The notes: generated from the letters alone by a model not told the origin. A stretch of 64,000 nucleotides of DNA from DASPFV01 sp035620975 (GCA_035620975.1 DASPFV010000279.1:1-64000), one strand, 5' to 3'; shown: positions 8,944-17,044, counted from the first letter of the stretch. Program-made: numbers and translations.

Positions 8944-10149
8944 ATGAGCCTTTCACGGCGTGACGCGCTGCGCCGGCTGGCGCTCGGATCAGGCGGCTCT
9001 GCCGCGCTGGCTGTCCGCGGGCTCGAGGCCCGGGCCGCCGGTCGCCGGGTTGGCGGCCAGACCGCGGACGTCGCCCGCGTCACTCCGCGTTCCGCGGCGA
9101 TTCGCCTGAACAGCAACGAGAACCCGCTTGGTCCGAGCGCGGCCGCTCTGCGCGCCATCGAGCGAGCGTTCACGTCGGCCGGGCGCTATCCGATGAACGC
9201 CCGCCCCGCGACAGACGATCTCCGCGCGCTCATCGCCAGGAAGCACGGCGTGAGGCCGGAGGAGATCGCGCTGGGCGCGGGCTCCGGCGAGATTCTCGAC
9301 AGCGCCGTGCGCGCCTTCACGTCCGGCGCGCGCGGGCTCGTTGCGGGCCTGCCCACGTTCGAGGCGCCGGCGCGCGTGGCGCGCGCCATCCAGTCGCCCG
9401 TGGTGGAAGTCCCCCTGGACGAGCGCGGTCGCCTCGACCTGGCCGGGATGGTGCGCGCCTCGCCGGGAGCAGGCCTCGTCTTCATCTGCAACCCGAACAA
9501 CCCAACGGGCACCATACAATCGGCGACCGCGATCGCGCACGCCGTTCAGGGCATCCTCGGCGCATCACCCGAGACGATCGTGCTGGTCGACGAGGCCTAC
9601 CACGACTACGTCGGGGACCCGTCGTACGCCACGGCGCTTCCGCTGGTGCGCCGCCACCGCCAGCTGATCGTCTCGCGAACGCTGTCGAAGGCTCACGGCA
9701 TGGCAGGCCTTCGCGTGGGCTACGCGGTTGCGGCACGCCAGACGATCGAGCGGCTGGAGGGCTGGAACATGCCCTTCAACGTCAGCACGCTCACAGTGGC
9801 CGCGGCGGCCGCGTCCCTGGCCGACGAACCGCAGATCGCCAGGGAACGGCAGAGGAACGCCGAGGCGCTCCAGGAGACCGTGCGGTTCTTTCAGGCAGCC
9901 GGCATGACGGCGACCGATTCCCAGGCCAATTTCGTCTGGGTGAATCTGGGCCGGCCGGCCCAGGCGTTCAGGGAGGCCTGCGAGCAGCGCGGAATCCTGG
10001 TGGGCCGAAGCTTCCCCCCGCTGGATCAGACCCATTGCCGCATCTCCATCGGCACGATGGAGGAGATGCAGCGCGCCTTCCGTGTGTTCCGGACGGTGCT
10101 GGCCCTGCCTCCGGCGACGGTGGCAGGGGGCCGGGCGATCGCGTCATGA
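8944..10149 (+). CDS. Exported HisC-like aminotransferase 1
   Basis: PLP-dependent class I/II aminotransferase of 401 residues, closest in look to histidinol-phosphate aminotransferase: NSNENPLGPS (56-65), CNPNNPTGT (182-190), VDEAYHDYV (215-223) and the lysine motif SRTLSKAHGMAGLRVGY with the PLP lysine at residue 249. Unlike cytoplasmic HisC, it begins MSLSRRDALRRLALGSGGSA, a twin-arginine-type signal, so the folded enzyme with cofactor may be exported. The ATG at 8944 puts the twin arginines at residues 5-6; an upstream TTG at 8887 is less likely. The stop overlaps the start of the next gene by four bases. No histidine-biosynthesis genes are nearby, so the true substrate is unknown. Confidence 0.88.
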   Translation: MSLSRRDALRRLALGSGGSAALAVRGLEARAAGRRVGGQTADVARVTPRSAAIRLNSNENPLGPSAAALRAIERAFTSAGRYPMNARPATDDLRALIARKHGVRPEEIALGAGSGEILDSAVRAFTSGARGLVAGLPTFEAPARVARAIQSPVVEVPLDERGRLDLAGMVRASPGAGLVFICNPNNPTGTIQSATAIAHAVQGILGASPETIVLVDEAYHDYVGDPSYATALPLVRRHRQLIVSRTLSKAHGMAGLRVGYAVAARQTIERLEGWNMPFNVSTLTVAAAAASLADEPQIARERQRNAEALQETVRFFQAAGMTATDSQANFVWVNLGRPAQAFREACEQRGILVGRSFPPLDQTHCRISIGTMEEMQRAFRVFRTVLALPPATVAGGRAIAS

Positions 10150-11381
10150 CGCCGGACCTCCGGACTCGGGTGGGACGCCGGGCGTTCACGGCTACGGCGG
10201 GTCTCGGCGCCGCCGCGCTGAGTCTGCGGGTCCTGGACGGCGGCCGTGTGGTCGGCCCGTGGACCCGGAGCTTCGGAGACGAGCTGTACGCCGCCGGGCC
10301 GGCGGCCACGATTCTCCTGCACAACAACGAGAATCCGCTGGGGCCAGGCGAGCGCGCCATCACGGCGATCCGTGCGCAGCTGAGCGATCCCGGAATCCCC
10401 GCTGCCCGCTACACCTCGCTGGTGCCCGACTTGTCCGACGCCCTCGCCGCGCGCCACCGCTGCAGGCCCGAGAACGTGCTCGTCGGCTGCGGCTCGACGC
10501 AGATTCTCCGGAGCGCGACGTTCGCGTACGCGTCGGCCGCGAGGCCGCTCGTGGCCGGCAGCCCCACCTACGAGGAGTGCGCCGGCGTGGCACGGCTGAT
10601 CGGCGCGCCCATTCGCGCCGTACCCGGCAGGCCGACGCTGCACCACGACCTCGAGGCCATGATCGCCGCAGCGAACGGCGCGGGGATGGTCTTCTTCGAC
10701 AACCCCGGCAATCCGGCGGCCACGGTGCACGGCGCCGCGGACGTGGCCTCGTTCGTCGAGCGCGTGCTGCGCGCTTCCCCGGGGACGACAATCCTCTTCG
10801 ACGAGGCCTACCACGATTACGTGACCGATCCCGCCTACCGCACCCAGATCCCGCTCGCGCTCCACACGCCGCGCGTCATCGTGGCGCGGACGTTTTCGAA
10901 AGCCTACGGCATGGCCGGCCTGCGCGTGGGTTATGCCATCGCGCACGTCGACACGATCGCCCGAATGCGCGCGCTCCAATACCCCTCCAGCACGAATGCT
11001 CTCGGGCTCGCGGCCGCCCTGGCGACGCTGGCCGACGACGAGCGGCTGGCTGCCGAACAGCGGCGCAACGCCGAGGTCCGGGCGTTCACGCTCGACTGGT
11101 TCCGCCAGGCGGGCTGCACGCCGACGGAGTCGCAGGCCAACTTCGTGTTCGTGAACGTCGGCCGCCCCGCCCGCGGAGTCCGCGAGGCCTGCGCGCGGCA
11201 GGGGGTGCTGGTGGGCCGCGATTTCCCGCCATACGAGCGGACGCACGTGCGCATCTCGATTGGGACCGCGGAGGAGATGCGCAGGGCCACGGAGGTCTTC
11301 GGCCGCCTCCTGGGCCACGGAAAAACACGGCCACGGAAAAACACGGGCCACGGAATAACGGCCACGGAAAAACACGGATGA
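10146..11381 (+). CDS. Exported HisC-like aminotransferase 2
   Basis: Paralogue of the preceding gene, 411 residues, starting in an ATGA overlap with it and so probably translationally coupled. The N-terminus RTRVGRRAFTATAGLGAAAL again resembles a twin-arginine signal. Fold I features are HNNENPLGPG (59-68), DNPGNPAAT (185-193), FDEAYHDYV (218-226) and ARTFSKAYGMAGLRVGY with the PLP lysine at 252. The usual NPNNPTG loop is altered to NPGNPAAT, suggesting a changed phosphate or substrate contact. The last twenty or so residues (KTRPRKNTGHGITATEKHG) are encoded by copies of the CCACGGAAAAACACGG intergenic repeat, so the original C-terminus may have been replaced by read-through into the repeat. 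Confidence 0.86.
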   Translation: MTPDLRTRVGRRAFTATAGLGAAALSLRVLDGGRVVGPWTRSFGDELYAAGPAATILLHNNENPLGPGERAITAIRAQLSDPGIPAARYTSLVPDLSDALAARHRCRPENVLVGCGSTQILRSATFAYASAARPLVAGSPTYEECAGVARLIGAPIRAVPGRPTLHHDLEAMIAAANGAGMVFFDNPGNPAATVHGAADVASFVERVLRASPGTTILFDEAYHDYVTDPAYRTQIPLALHTPRVIVARTFSKAYGMAGLRVGYAIAHVDTIARMRALQYPSSTNALGLAAALATLADDERLAAEQRRNAEVRAFTLDWFRQAGCTPTESQANFVFVNVGRPARGVREACARQGVLVGRDFPPYERTHVRISIGTAEEMRRATEVFGRLLGHGKTRPRKNTGHGITATEKHG

Positions 11382-11388
11382 ACACGGA
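11314..11388. repeat. CCACGGAAAAACACGG repeat cluster (left copy)
   Basis: Four near-copies of CCACGGAAAAACACGG, one degenerate (CCACGGAATAACGG), run head to tail and end in GATGAACACGGA. The cluster overlaps the 3' end of the second aminotransferase gene. The reverse complement of the unit is related to the 17-bp tandem array at 12671-12858, so the two clusters flank 11.4-12.6 kb in opposite orientation. A further copy lies at 30431-30451. Confidence 0.8.
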
Positions 11389-11417
11389 CTGAATCGGTGA
11401 ACGACGGCTGAGCCCCG

Positions 11418-11575
11418 GCTAGGCCTCGGTTAACCTCCGGTTACCCCCGCGGTTCCCCCGGTCAACCTCTGCGGTTCCCGGGCCAACCCCGCGGTGACGC
11501 CGGGCCCAGCCCCCGCCGCTAACCCGCCCGCGGTCACTCCTCCGTAACCCGGGTAACCCGCGGTTCGAAACGACT
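11418..11575. repeat. Degenerate GGTTAACC/CGGTTCCC repeat tract
   Basis: Low-complexity tract in which a loose 10-14 base unit recurs: CCGGTTACCC, GCGGTTCCCC, CGGTCAACCT, GCGGTTCCCG, GGCCAACCCC, CGCTAACCC, GTAACCCGGG, TAACCCGCGG. No coding frame is supported. It lies inside the non-coding block between aminotransferase 2 and the IS21 remnant. Confidence 0.55.
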
Positions 11576-11730
11576 CCACTCATGTTGACCTCCGGAGCCC
11601 GGATGGCAACCGACCGGCTGCCCGACACTCCAGCGCGTGTGGAACGCGTGGCGCAAGCAGTTCACGACTGCGCCCGGAGCCTCCCGAACCCGCCGATGGC
11701 GCAGGGCCGCACGCTAGACAGGAGCGGGCG

Positions 11731-11775
11731 CGCCGCTCGGAACGTGATCCACTCGCCGCTCGGAAACTGATCCAC
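11731..11775. repeat. Two 22-bp direct repeats, IS21-like terminal repeats
   Basis: Two direct copies at 11731-11752 and 11754-11775 share CGCCGCTCGGAA and TGATCCAC and differ at two positions. IS21-family elements typically carry several short terminal repeats ending in TGATCCAC/GTGGATCA. Together with the istA fragment 130 bp downstream in the expected orientation, this is read as the left end of a decayed IS21 element. Confidence 0.5.
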
Positions 11776-11897
11776 CTGAGAGCCTGCCTAGCGGGCTTGC
11801 GGGGCTGTCCGGCTCCGCGGTTTGCTGGAAAGGAGGCTCAGGGTGGACCCAAGTACACGTCATTCGTCATCAAGTCTTGGTCTGACCGTAAGGCTGC

Positions 11898-12012
11898 TCC
11901 CAGCGGCAGGTCGCCAAGGAATTCGGGATTTCACGGGTCACCGTCCGCAAGTACGTCGAGGAGTCGGTGCCGGTCCGGAAGGAGGCCGGACCACGAGCGC
12001 GTCCGGCAGATT
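11898..12012 (+). pseudogene. istA: IS21-family transposase (istA) 5' fragment
   Basis: In the frame of 11898 the sequence reads SQRQVAKEFGISRVTVRKYV and continues EESVPVRKEAGPRARP. This is the N-terminal helix-turn-helix of IS21 IstA transposases. A stop codon lies just upstream at 11889, and no catalytic DDE domain or istB follows, so only about 35 codons survive. It is too short to act; its value is as evidence of past IS insertion next to the GxxExxY gene and the repeat clusters. Confidence 0.7.
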
Positions 12013-12121
12013 CTGCGCGCTCACCGGCTTCGCCAGTTGGCGACAACTGCGCGCTTCCGAGTAGCGATCCTCCAAATACAACGACGTGCCGTCCGGCCTG
12101 AGTCTTGCGAGGTAGGCAGGC

Positions 12122-12553
12122 ATGACCGGAAGTCACGACGACCCCCTGCCTCTGAAGCCGCTCACCGAACGGGTGATCGGCGTGTTCTACTCGGTATACC
12201 GGGAGCTCGGCTTCGGGTTCTCCGAAGCGGTCTACCGTCGGGCGATGGCGGTGGCGCTCCGGGATGAAGGCCTGCAGGCGTTCGAATCGGTGTGGATCGA
12301 TGTCGCGTTCCGACGCCGAATCATCGGCCGCTTCTGCGCCGACCTCGTGGTCGACGGTGTGCTCATCCTGGAGCTGAAGGCCACGGAAGACATCGACAGA
12401 TACGCGGAGTGTCAGATCCTGAACTATCTGAAGGCCGCCGGCGGCGGAGTAGGGCTCGTCCTGAACTTCGGCCGGACGCCCCGGTTCAAGCGCATGGTGA
12501 TGGGCGATCCCCACGACAGCCTTCCAGCGCTTCGGAAACACCAACCGAGATGA
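12122..12553 (+). CDS. GxxExxY protein (PDDEXK nuclease fold)
   Basis: Small protein of 143 residues with the family-defining motif GFSEAVY (G-x-x-E-x-x-Y) around residues 33-39, preceded by VIGVFYSVYRELGFGF. The conserved core follows: FCADLVVDGVLILELKATEDI and ILNYLKAAGGGVGLVLNFG. The D...ELK arrangement (D76 region and E-L-K) matches the PDDEXK nuclease-like fold assigned to this family. The biological role of the family is not established. The gene stands alone. On its left are an istA fragment and the CCACGGAAAAACACGG cluster; on its right is a 17-bp tandem array of the same family in inverted orientation. A stand-alone, repeat-associated gene of nuclease fold suggests a mobile or repeat-processing function, but this is inference. 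Confidence 0.85.
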   Translation: MTGSHDDPLPLKPLTERVIGVFYSVYRELGFGFSEAVYRRAMAVALRDEGLQAFESVWIDVAFRRRIIGRFCADLVVDGVLILELKATEDIDRYAECQILNYLKAAGGGVGLVLNFGRTPRFKRMVMGDPHDSLPALRKHQPR

Positions 12554-12655
12554 TTCCGATGAGCCGTGTCACCAGATCGATAAATGGTGCGGCCTATCGA
12601 CGGTTCCGCCCTGACGTTCCATGTCCGTCAGATCCCCCGTTACCTCGAAAGTCAG

Positions 12656-12858
12656 TGTTCATCCGTGTTTGTCCGTGGCGCGTGTTTGTCCGTGGCGCGT
12701 GTTCGTCCGCGGCGCGCGTTCGTCCGTGGCGCGCGTCGAGTCCGGACTGTGCCTCTGACGCAAGCAGAGTCCGTGTTCCTCCGTGTTCTTCCGTGGCGCG
12801 TGTTCTTCCGTGGCGCGTGTTCGTCCGTGGCGTGCTGTTTGTCGGTGGCGTGCTGTCT
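12656..12858. repeat. 17-bp tandem repeat array, unit GTCCGTGGCGCGTGTTY
   Basis: Head-to-tail units begin at 12671, 12688, 12705 and 12722 (GTCCGTGGCGCGTGTTT and variants with C). A second block runs from about 12789 (TTCCGTGGCGCGTGTTC twice, then GTCCGTGGCGTGCTGTTT and one more). The blocks are separated by about 50 bp. The first unit is preceded by GTTCATCCGTGTTT. This is the reverse-complement orientation of the repeat at 11314-11388. There are no spacers of constant length, so it is not a CRISPR array. Confidence 0.85.
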
Positions 12859-13019
12859 GCGGTTGAGCTGGACGGTGTTCGTTCGTGGCGGGGGTTGCAT
12901 TCCCCATAGCTTTACCGTTAAAGTCCCCACCCAACGGGGCCGCGGCCGTCTGCCGGCACGCCGCGGCCGGCCGCGCTCGATCGAACGGACATCGAACCAG
13001 CCGCCAGCGGGAGCCCATC

Positions 13020-13409
13020 ATGAGTCGATCACTTCAGGTTCGCGACGCCGACAAGCGTGCCGCCCTCGAGGAGGTCCTCGGCAGCACGACGTTCCTCCGC
13101 GCCAGCCAGGTCCGCAACTTCCTGCGGTATATCTGCGAGATGGAGCTCGCCGGACGGGGCGCCTCGCTTCATGAATACCTGATCGGCGTCGAAGCCCTGG
13201 GCCGGCCCACCGCGTACTCGACCGAGGACGACTCCAGCGTCCGTCGCCGCGCTTATGCCCTGCGGCAGAAGCTCGACGAGGTCTACGCCAAGGAGCTGAC
13301 GACCGCCCGCGTGCGCATCGACGTCCCGAAGGGCAGCTACGTTCCGCGCTTCATTCCGGTCGACCGCCCCGAACCCCGGCACGCGGGCTGCTCGGCCCTG
13401 CAGGCCTGA
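13020..13409 (+). CDS. Small protein resembling the N-terminal domain of acidobacterial cyclase/TPR regulators
   Basis: Protein of 129 residues starting at ATG 13020. It reads LRASQVRNFLRYICEMELAG, then LHEYLIGVEALGRPTAYS, DDSSVRRRAYALRQKLDEVY and VRIDVPKGSYVPRF. I recognise this as the conserved helical N-terminal domain that, in many acidobacterial proteins, precedes a transmembrane helix and TPR or TolB-like repeats. Here it stops about 20 residues after the PKGSYVPRF end motif, with no membrane or repeat domain. It may be a stand-alone regulator with a winged-helix-like or adaptor function, or the surviving head of a truncated gene. It is convergent with the receptor gene that ends at 13511. 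The exact function is unknown. Confidence 0.7.
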   Translation: MSRSLQVRDADKRAALEEVLGSTTFLRASQVRNFLRYICEMELAGRGASLHEYLIGVEALGRPTAYSTEDDSSVRRRAYALRQKLDEVYAKELTTARVRIDVPKGSYVPRFIPVDRPEPRHAGCSALQA

Positions 13410-13510
13410 TCGCCCGGCCCGGCACTCGCGGCTCGCTGTGAACCAGCGGCCGCGAACCGGGCACATGACTCGCGGGCCGCGGGCTGCCAACCGCGGACCC
13501 GGGCCGCGAC

Positions 13511-16500
13511 TCAGAACGTGAACCGGATCGCGCCCTGCATGATCCGCGGGTTGCGTGCGGCGGTCGCCTTGCCGAACTGCTGGTTCACCTGGACGCCGGC
13601 CGCATCGAACCGTGCGGTGCCGTCGATGGCGCTGAACTGCGTGTGGTTCAGCAGGTTGTAGATTTCCCACCGGAACTGGAGCCGCCGTGTGCCGCCGATC
13701 GGCACGTTCTTGAAGAACGACAGATTCCAGTTGCTGATGCCGGGGAGCTGGAAGACGGTCCGCGGCGCGTTGCCGTAATCGCCGCGCCCTGAGGGCCGCG
13801 CGAACGCGTCCCAGTTCAGCCAGCTGCCCGCGGCACCAGGCGTCGCGCTGCGGTTCCCGCCGGTCACGTCGCCGATGATGCGCGGCCGCACGGTGCGGAC
13901 GCCGCCGCCTACGTCGGTGCCGGATCCGCCGTCGCCCCCCGTGAAGTCGAAGTTGTCCGTCGTCGCGAGGAAGACGGGCGCCCAGTCGCCGCTGACGAAC
14001 GCGTTCTCGCCCGAGAGCTGCCAGTTGTCGAGCACGGCCCGCACGACGCCGTTGTTCCAGACGTGGCTCGGCTTCGGCAGGTCCCACGTGTAGTTGATCA
14101 CCAGGTTGTGGGTCTGGCTCGATGAGTACGGCGCGTAGTTCCACTCGTCGATCGGACGCACGTAGCTGATGGCCGCTTCGTCCTCGTCGGCGATCCCCTT
14201 CGTCTTGCCCAGCGTGTAGGCGACGGCGAACTGGAGCCCGCGGATGTAGCGGCGGTTCACCTGCACCTGCAGTCCGTGGTAGTCGGACGTGCCGAAATGC
14301 GAGCGGATGTTGATGTTCTGGTAGCCGCTGTAGGGCCGGAGGAACTCCGATGGCAGCGGGTTGTTCGGGTTCTGCGGATTCCGGTTCTGGGGGTTCTGAT
14401 CGAGGAACCGCGCGCCGTCAGGCACCACGTTGATGTTGCGGACGACCTCGAGGTGCCGCGTGGTGTTCCCCGAGTACGTCACGTCGACCACCGTGCCCCA
14501 CCCGATGTCGCGCTGGACGCCGATGGACCAGTTGTAGCTCGTGGGCGTCTTCGCGTCGCGCTCGAGACCGAACGCGTTGCTCGGCCGGCTCGAGAACGCC
14601 GCACCCTGCAGCAGCGCGTCCATCGTCCCGTAGATGACCTGCGGGGTGTTGACGGCCGGCGGGTTGTTGGCGGCGCTGTCCATGCTCCGCGCCGTGATGT
14701 GCGCGTTGTGGTAGATGCCCGCGCTGGAGTGGACGGCCGTCGTGCCGTCCCCGAAGACGTCCCACCCGAAGCCGACGCGGGGCTCGGGGTGGATGCCCTG
14801 GTTGTCGCGGAAGCCGCGCGGGTAGTCCGGATCGTCCGCGGTGACCATGCCGTTGTACGGGTCGCCGGTGCCGGGCACGAAGCTCCCGACGAAGATGTTG
14901 GGGCGGACCTCGCCGGTCACCGGGTCGAGCGCCACGTTCGCGTTGTTGATGCGGGCGGGGCGATAGAGGCGCGGAGCCTGCGCGGGATCGTACCGCTCGG
15001 GCACGAACACGGCCGCGTCGAGCTCCGTGTACCACGGCTGGTACCACAGGAAGCGCATGCCGTAGTCGATCGTCAGCCGGGAGCTCGCCTTCCAGGTGTC
15101 CTGGATGTACCACTCGGTCAGCCACCGGCGCGCCTGCACTTCGGGGAAGGCATCGACTTCGGTGTAGTCGCGGAAGCTGCCGAGCAGCGCGTTGGCGAAG
15201 CTGTGGCCCGTATCGAACGGATTGTTCGTGTCGACGGTGAAGGTGAACTGCCCCGCCCACGGCCCGGCGCCCACGCCTCCCTTGCCCTCGGAGTTGTGCA
15301 GGCGCTCGAGGTAGACGCCGCTCTTGAAGGAGTGGGAGCCGCTCACCCACGTCAGATCGTTCCGGAACGAGTACAGCCATGCCTCGCCCTTCTCCGCGAG
15401 CCGGTTGTCGAAGGTGAAGTTCGGCGAGTTCGGCACGTTGAAGGTCGCTTTGGGCAGCACCCCCTCCGGGTTCAGCTCGGGGTGGAACTGTCCGAGGGTG
15501 TAGCCGGCGGTGCTCCGCCGCGCGCGGTCCCAGTCCGCCTCGGTCACCGGATGGAACTGCTCGGTCTGCTGGCGGATGCCGAACGCCGCCTCGTTGACCA
15601 GGTTCGCACGGATGATCCGGGTGTAGTTCGCGCTGCCACCGCGATCGGTGTTCAGGTAGTGCGCGTTGAACCAGCCCCAGCCCGCGGGTCCGGCCGTGAC
15701 GCCGCCTGCGCCGCCCACGCCCCGCTGGTCCGACCGCCAGTCCTTGAAGGTGAAGTAGAAGCTGTCGTTGGCGGACGGCCGCCAGTCGACGCGCAGGATC
15801 TGATTGAGCTTCGGGTTGTCCGCGATCGCCTGCGTCTGGTGGTTGAACTGGCCCTGGGTAAACGACCGGTCGAAGAGCGTCGGCATCGGCAGCACGTTGA
15901 GGAGCGCCTGGCCGTTCGAGTTGATGCGGTGGGCCGGGATGACGTTGCCCGGGAACGGCTGGCCGGTGACCGGATCGCGGATCACGATCAGCCGGCCGGC
16001 GCTGTCGAGCGTCTGCGAGAAATCCCCCCGTCGCTCACGCTCCGTGGGCATCGTCCACGAGAGCAGGCTGCCGGGCCGTTCGGTGATGGGGGCCTCGAGC
16101 GAGTAGAAGAACAGCAGGTTCTTCCGGTCCTTGCTCACGCCCGGTACCGGTCCGCCGAGGTTGAAGCCGTACGTGTTGAAGCGATAGCGGGGCTTCTCAC
16201 GGGACGCCCGGTTGTTGAAGAAGCTGTTCGCGTTGAAGCGCTCGTGGCGACCGTAGTAGTAGGCGTTGCCCGAGTACCGCGAACTGCCGCTCTTGCTGAT
16301 GATCTGGATCTGCCCTCCGCCGGTGCGCCCGTACTCGGCCCGGTAGGTGTTGAGCAGGATCTTGATCTCGGCGACCGCGTCGAGGTTGATCTGCTGGGCC
16401 ATGCGGTTGGCCTGGCCGATCTCGTTGCCGAGCACGCCGTCGACCATCACCGTGTTCCAGTCCCGGCGCTGTCCCCCGACGTGCGGAATCAGGGTGCCGA

Positions 16501-17044
16501 AGCTCTCGCCGAGCGACTCGACGGTGTCTTCGTAACGCACGCCCGGCACCAGGCGCATGAGGGACGTGACGTCGCGCCCCTTGACCTGGATCTGCTCGAT
16601 CTGCCTCGACGTGATGAGCCCGCTGTGCTGCGTCTCCGCGGGATTGACCTGGGTGCCGGTGGCCTCGACGGTGATGGTTTCCCCGATCGCCCCTATCTGC
16701 AGCACGATCGTGCCGACCGAGAGGCGTTCGGCGGCGCTCAGCACGTTCCGGCGTCGCTCGGCCGTGCGGAAGCCCGACATCTCCACGCGCACCGTGTACG
16801 TGCCCGGGAGAAGGTTGGTGACCTGGAAATCCCCGTTGGGGGTGGTGACCCCCACGCGCGCGTCGTTCGTCGCCTCGTTGATGATGCTGATCGTGGCGCC
16901 AGGCACCACTTGTTTCTGCTCGTCGACGACCGTGCCCGAGATGGTCCCGGAGAGGTTCTGGGCTGAAGCCGGGGCCGCGAACGCGGCCGCGACGACACAG
17001 GCGATCAGGATGGTGTCGCTCGTCCTCGACAGGAGTCTGAACAT
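13511..17044 (-). CDS. TonB-dependent receptor, Oar-like
   Basis: Large outer-membrane receptor of 1177 residues. The start MFRLLSRTSDTILIACVVAA was chosen because it gives a signal peptide ending FAAPASAQ and is preceded on the minus strand by AGGGAGG. Residues 30-115 are the carboxypeptidase-regulatory-like domain (GTISGTVVDEQKQVVPGATI, GDFQVTNLLPGTYTVRVEMSGF). The plug carries RQIEQIQVKGRDVTSLMRL, VNPAETQHSG and YGRTGGGQIQIISKSGS. The barrel is long and ends in MQGAIRFTF. It is the largest of the three receptors, in the size range of Oar-type proteins that handle large substrates. The gene upstream on the same strand is a sugar-acid/DHDPS-family lyase; a palindrome lies between them. Confidence 0.94.
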   Translation of the reverse strand: MFRLLSRTSDTILIACVVAAAFAAPASAQNLSGTISGTVVDEQKQVVPGATISIINEATNDARVGVTTPNGDFQVTNLLPGTYTVRVEMSGFRTAERRRNVLSAAERLSVGTIVLQIGAIGETITVEATGTQVNPAETQHSGLITSRQIEQIQVKGRDVTSLMRLVPGVRYEDTVESLGESFGTLIPHVGGQRRDWNTVMVDGVLGNEIGQANRMAQQINLDAVAEIKILLNTYRAEYGRTGGGQIQIISKSGSSRYSGNAYYYGRHERFNANSFFNNRASREKPRYRFNTYGFNLGGPVPGVSKDRKNLLFFYSLEAPITERPGSLLSWTMPTERERRGDFSQTLDSAGRLIVIRDPVTGQPFPGNVIPAHRINSNGQALLNVLPMPTLFDRSFTQGQFNHQTQAIADNPKLNQILRVDWRPSANDSFYFTFKDWRSDQRGVGGAGGVTAGPAGWGWFNAHYLNTDRGGSANYTRIIRANLVNEAAFGIRQQTEQFHPVTEADWDRARRSTAGYTLGQFHPELNPEGVLPKATFNVPNSPNFTFDNRLAEKGEAWLYSFRNDLTWVSGSHSFKSGVYLERLHNSEGKGGVGAGPWAGQFTFTVDTNNPFDTGHSFANALLGSFRDYTEVDAFPEVQARRWLTEWYIQDTWKASSRLTIDYGMRFLWYQPWYTELDAAVFVPERYDPAQAPRLYRPARINNANVALDPVTGEVRPNIFVGSFVPGTGDPYNGMVTADDPDYPRGFRDNQGIHPEPRVGFGWDVFGDGTTAVHSSAGIYHNAHITARSMDSAANNPPAVNTPQVIYGTMDALLQGAAFSSRPSNAFGLERDAKTPTSYNWSIGVQRDIGWGTVVDVTYSGNTTRHLEVVRNINVVPDGARFLDQNPQNRNPQNPNNPLPSEFLRPYSGYQNINIRSHFGTSDYHGLQVQVNRRYIRGLQFAVAYTLGKTKGIADEDEAAISYVRPIDEWNYAPYSSSQTHNLVINYTWDLPKPSHVWNNGVVRAVLDNWQLSGENAFVSGDWAPVFLATTDNFDFTGGDGGSGTDVGGGVRTVRPRIIGDVTGGNRSATPGAAGSWLNWDAFARPSGRGDYGNAPRTVFQLPGISNWNLSFFKNVPIGGTRRLQFRWEIYNLLNHTQFSAIDGTARFDAAGVQVNQQFGKATAARNPRIMQGAIRFTF

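Noticed and set aside
12656..12858. Possible CRISPR array
   Set aside because: Units are directly adjacent 17-mers without unique spacers of constant length, and no cas genes are present.
14276..16966. A plus-strand frame of almost 900 codons opposite the Oar-like receptor
   Set aside because: Its composition (Val/Arg/Glu-rich with no domain) is the antisense shadow of a long GC-rich gene, and the receptor on the other strand has clear domain motifs.
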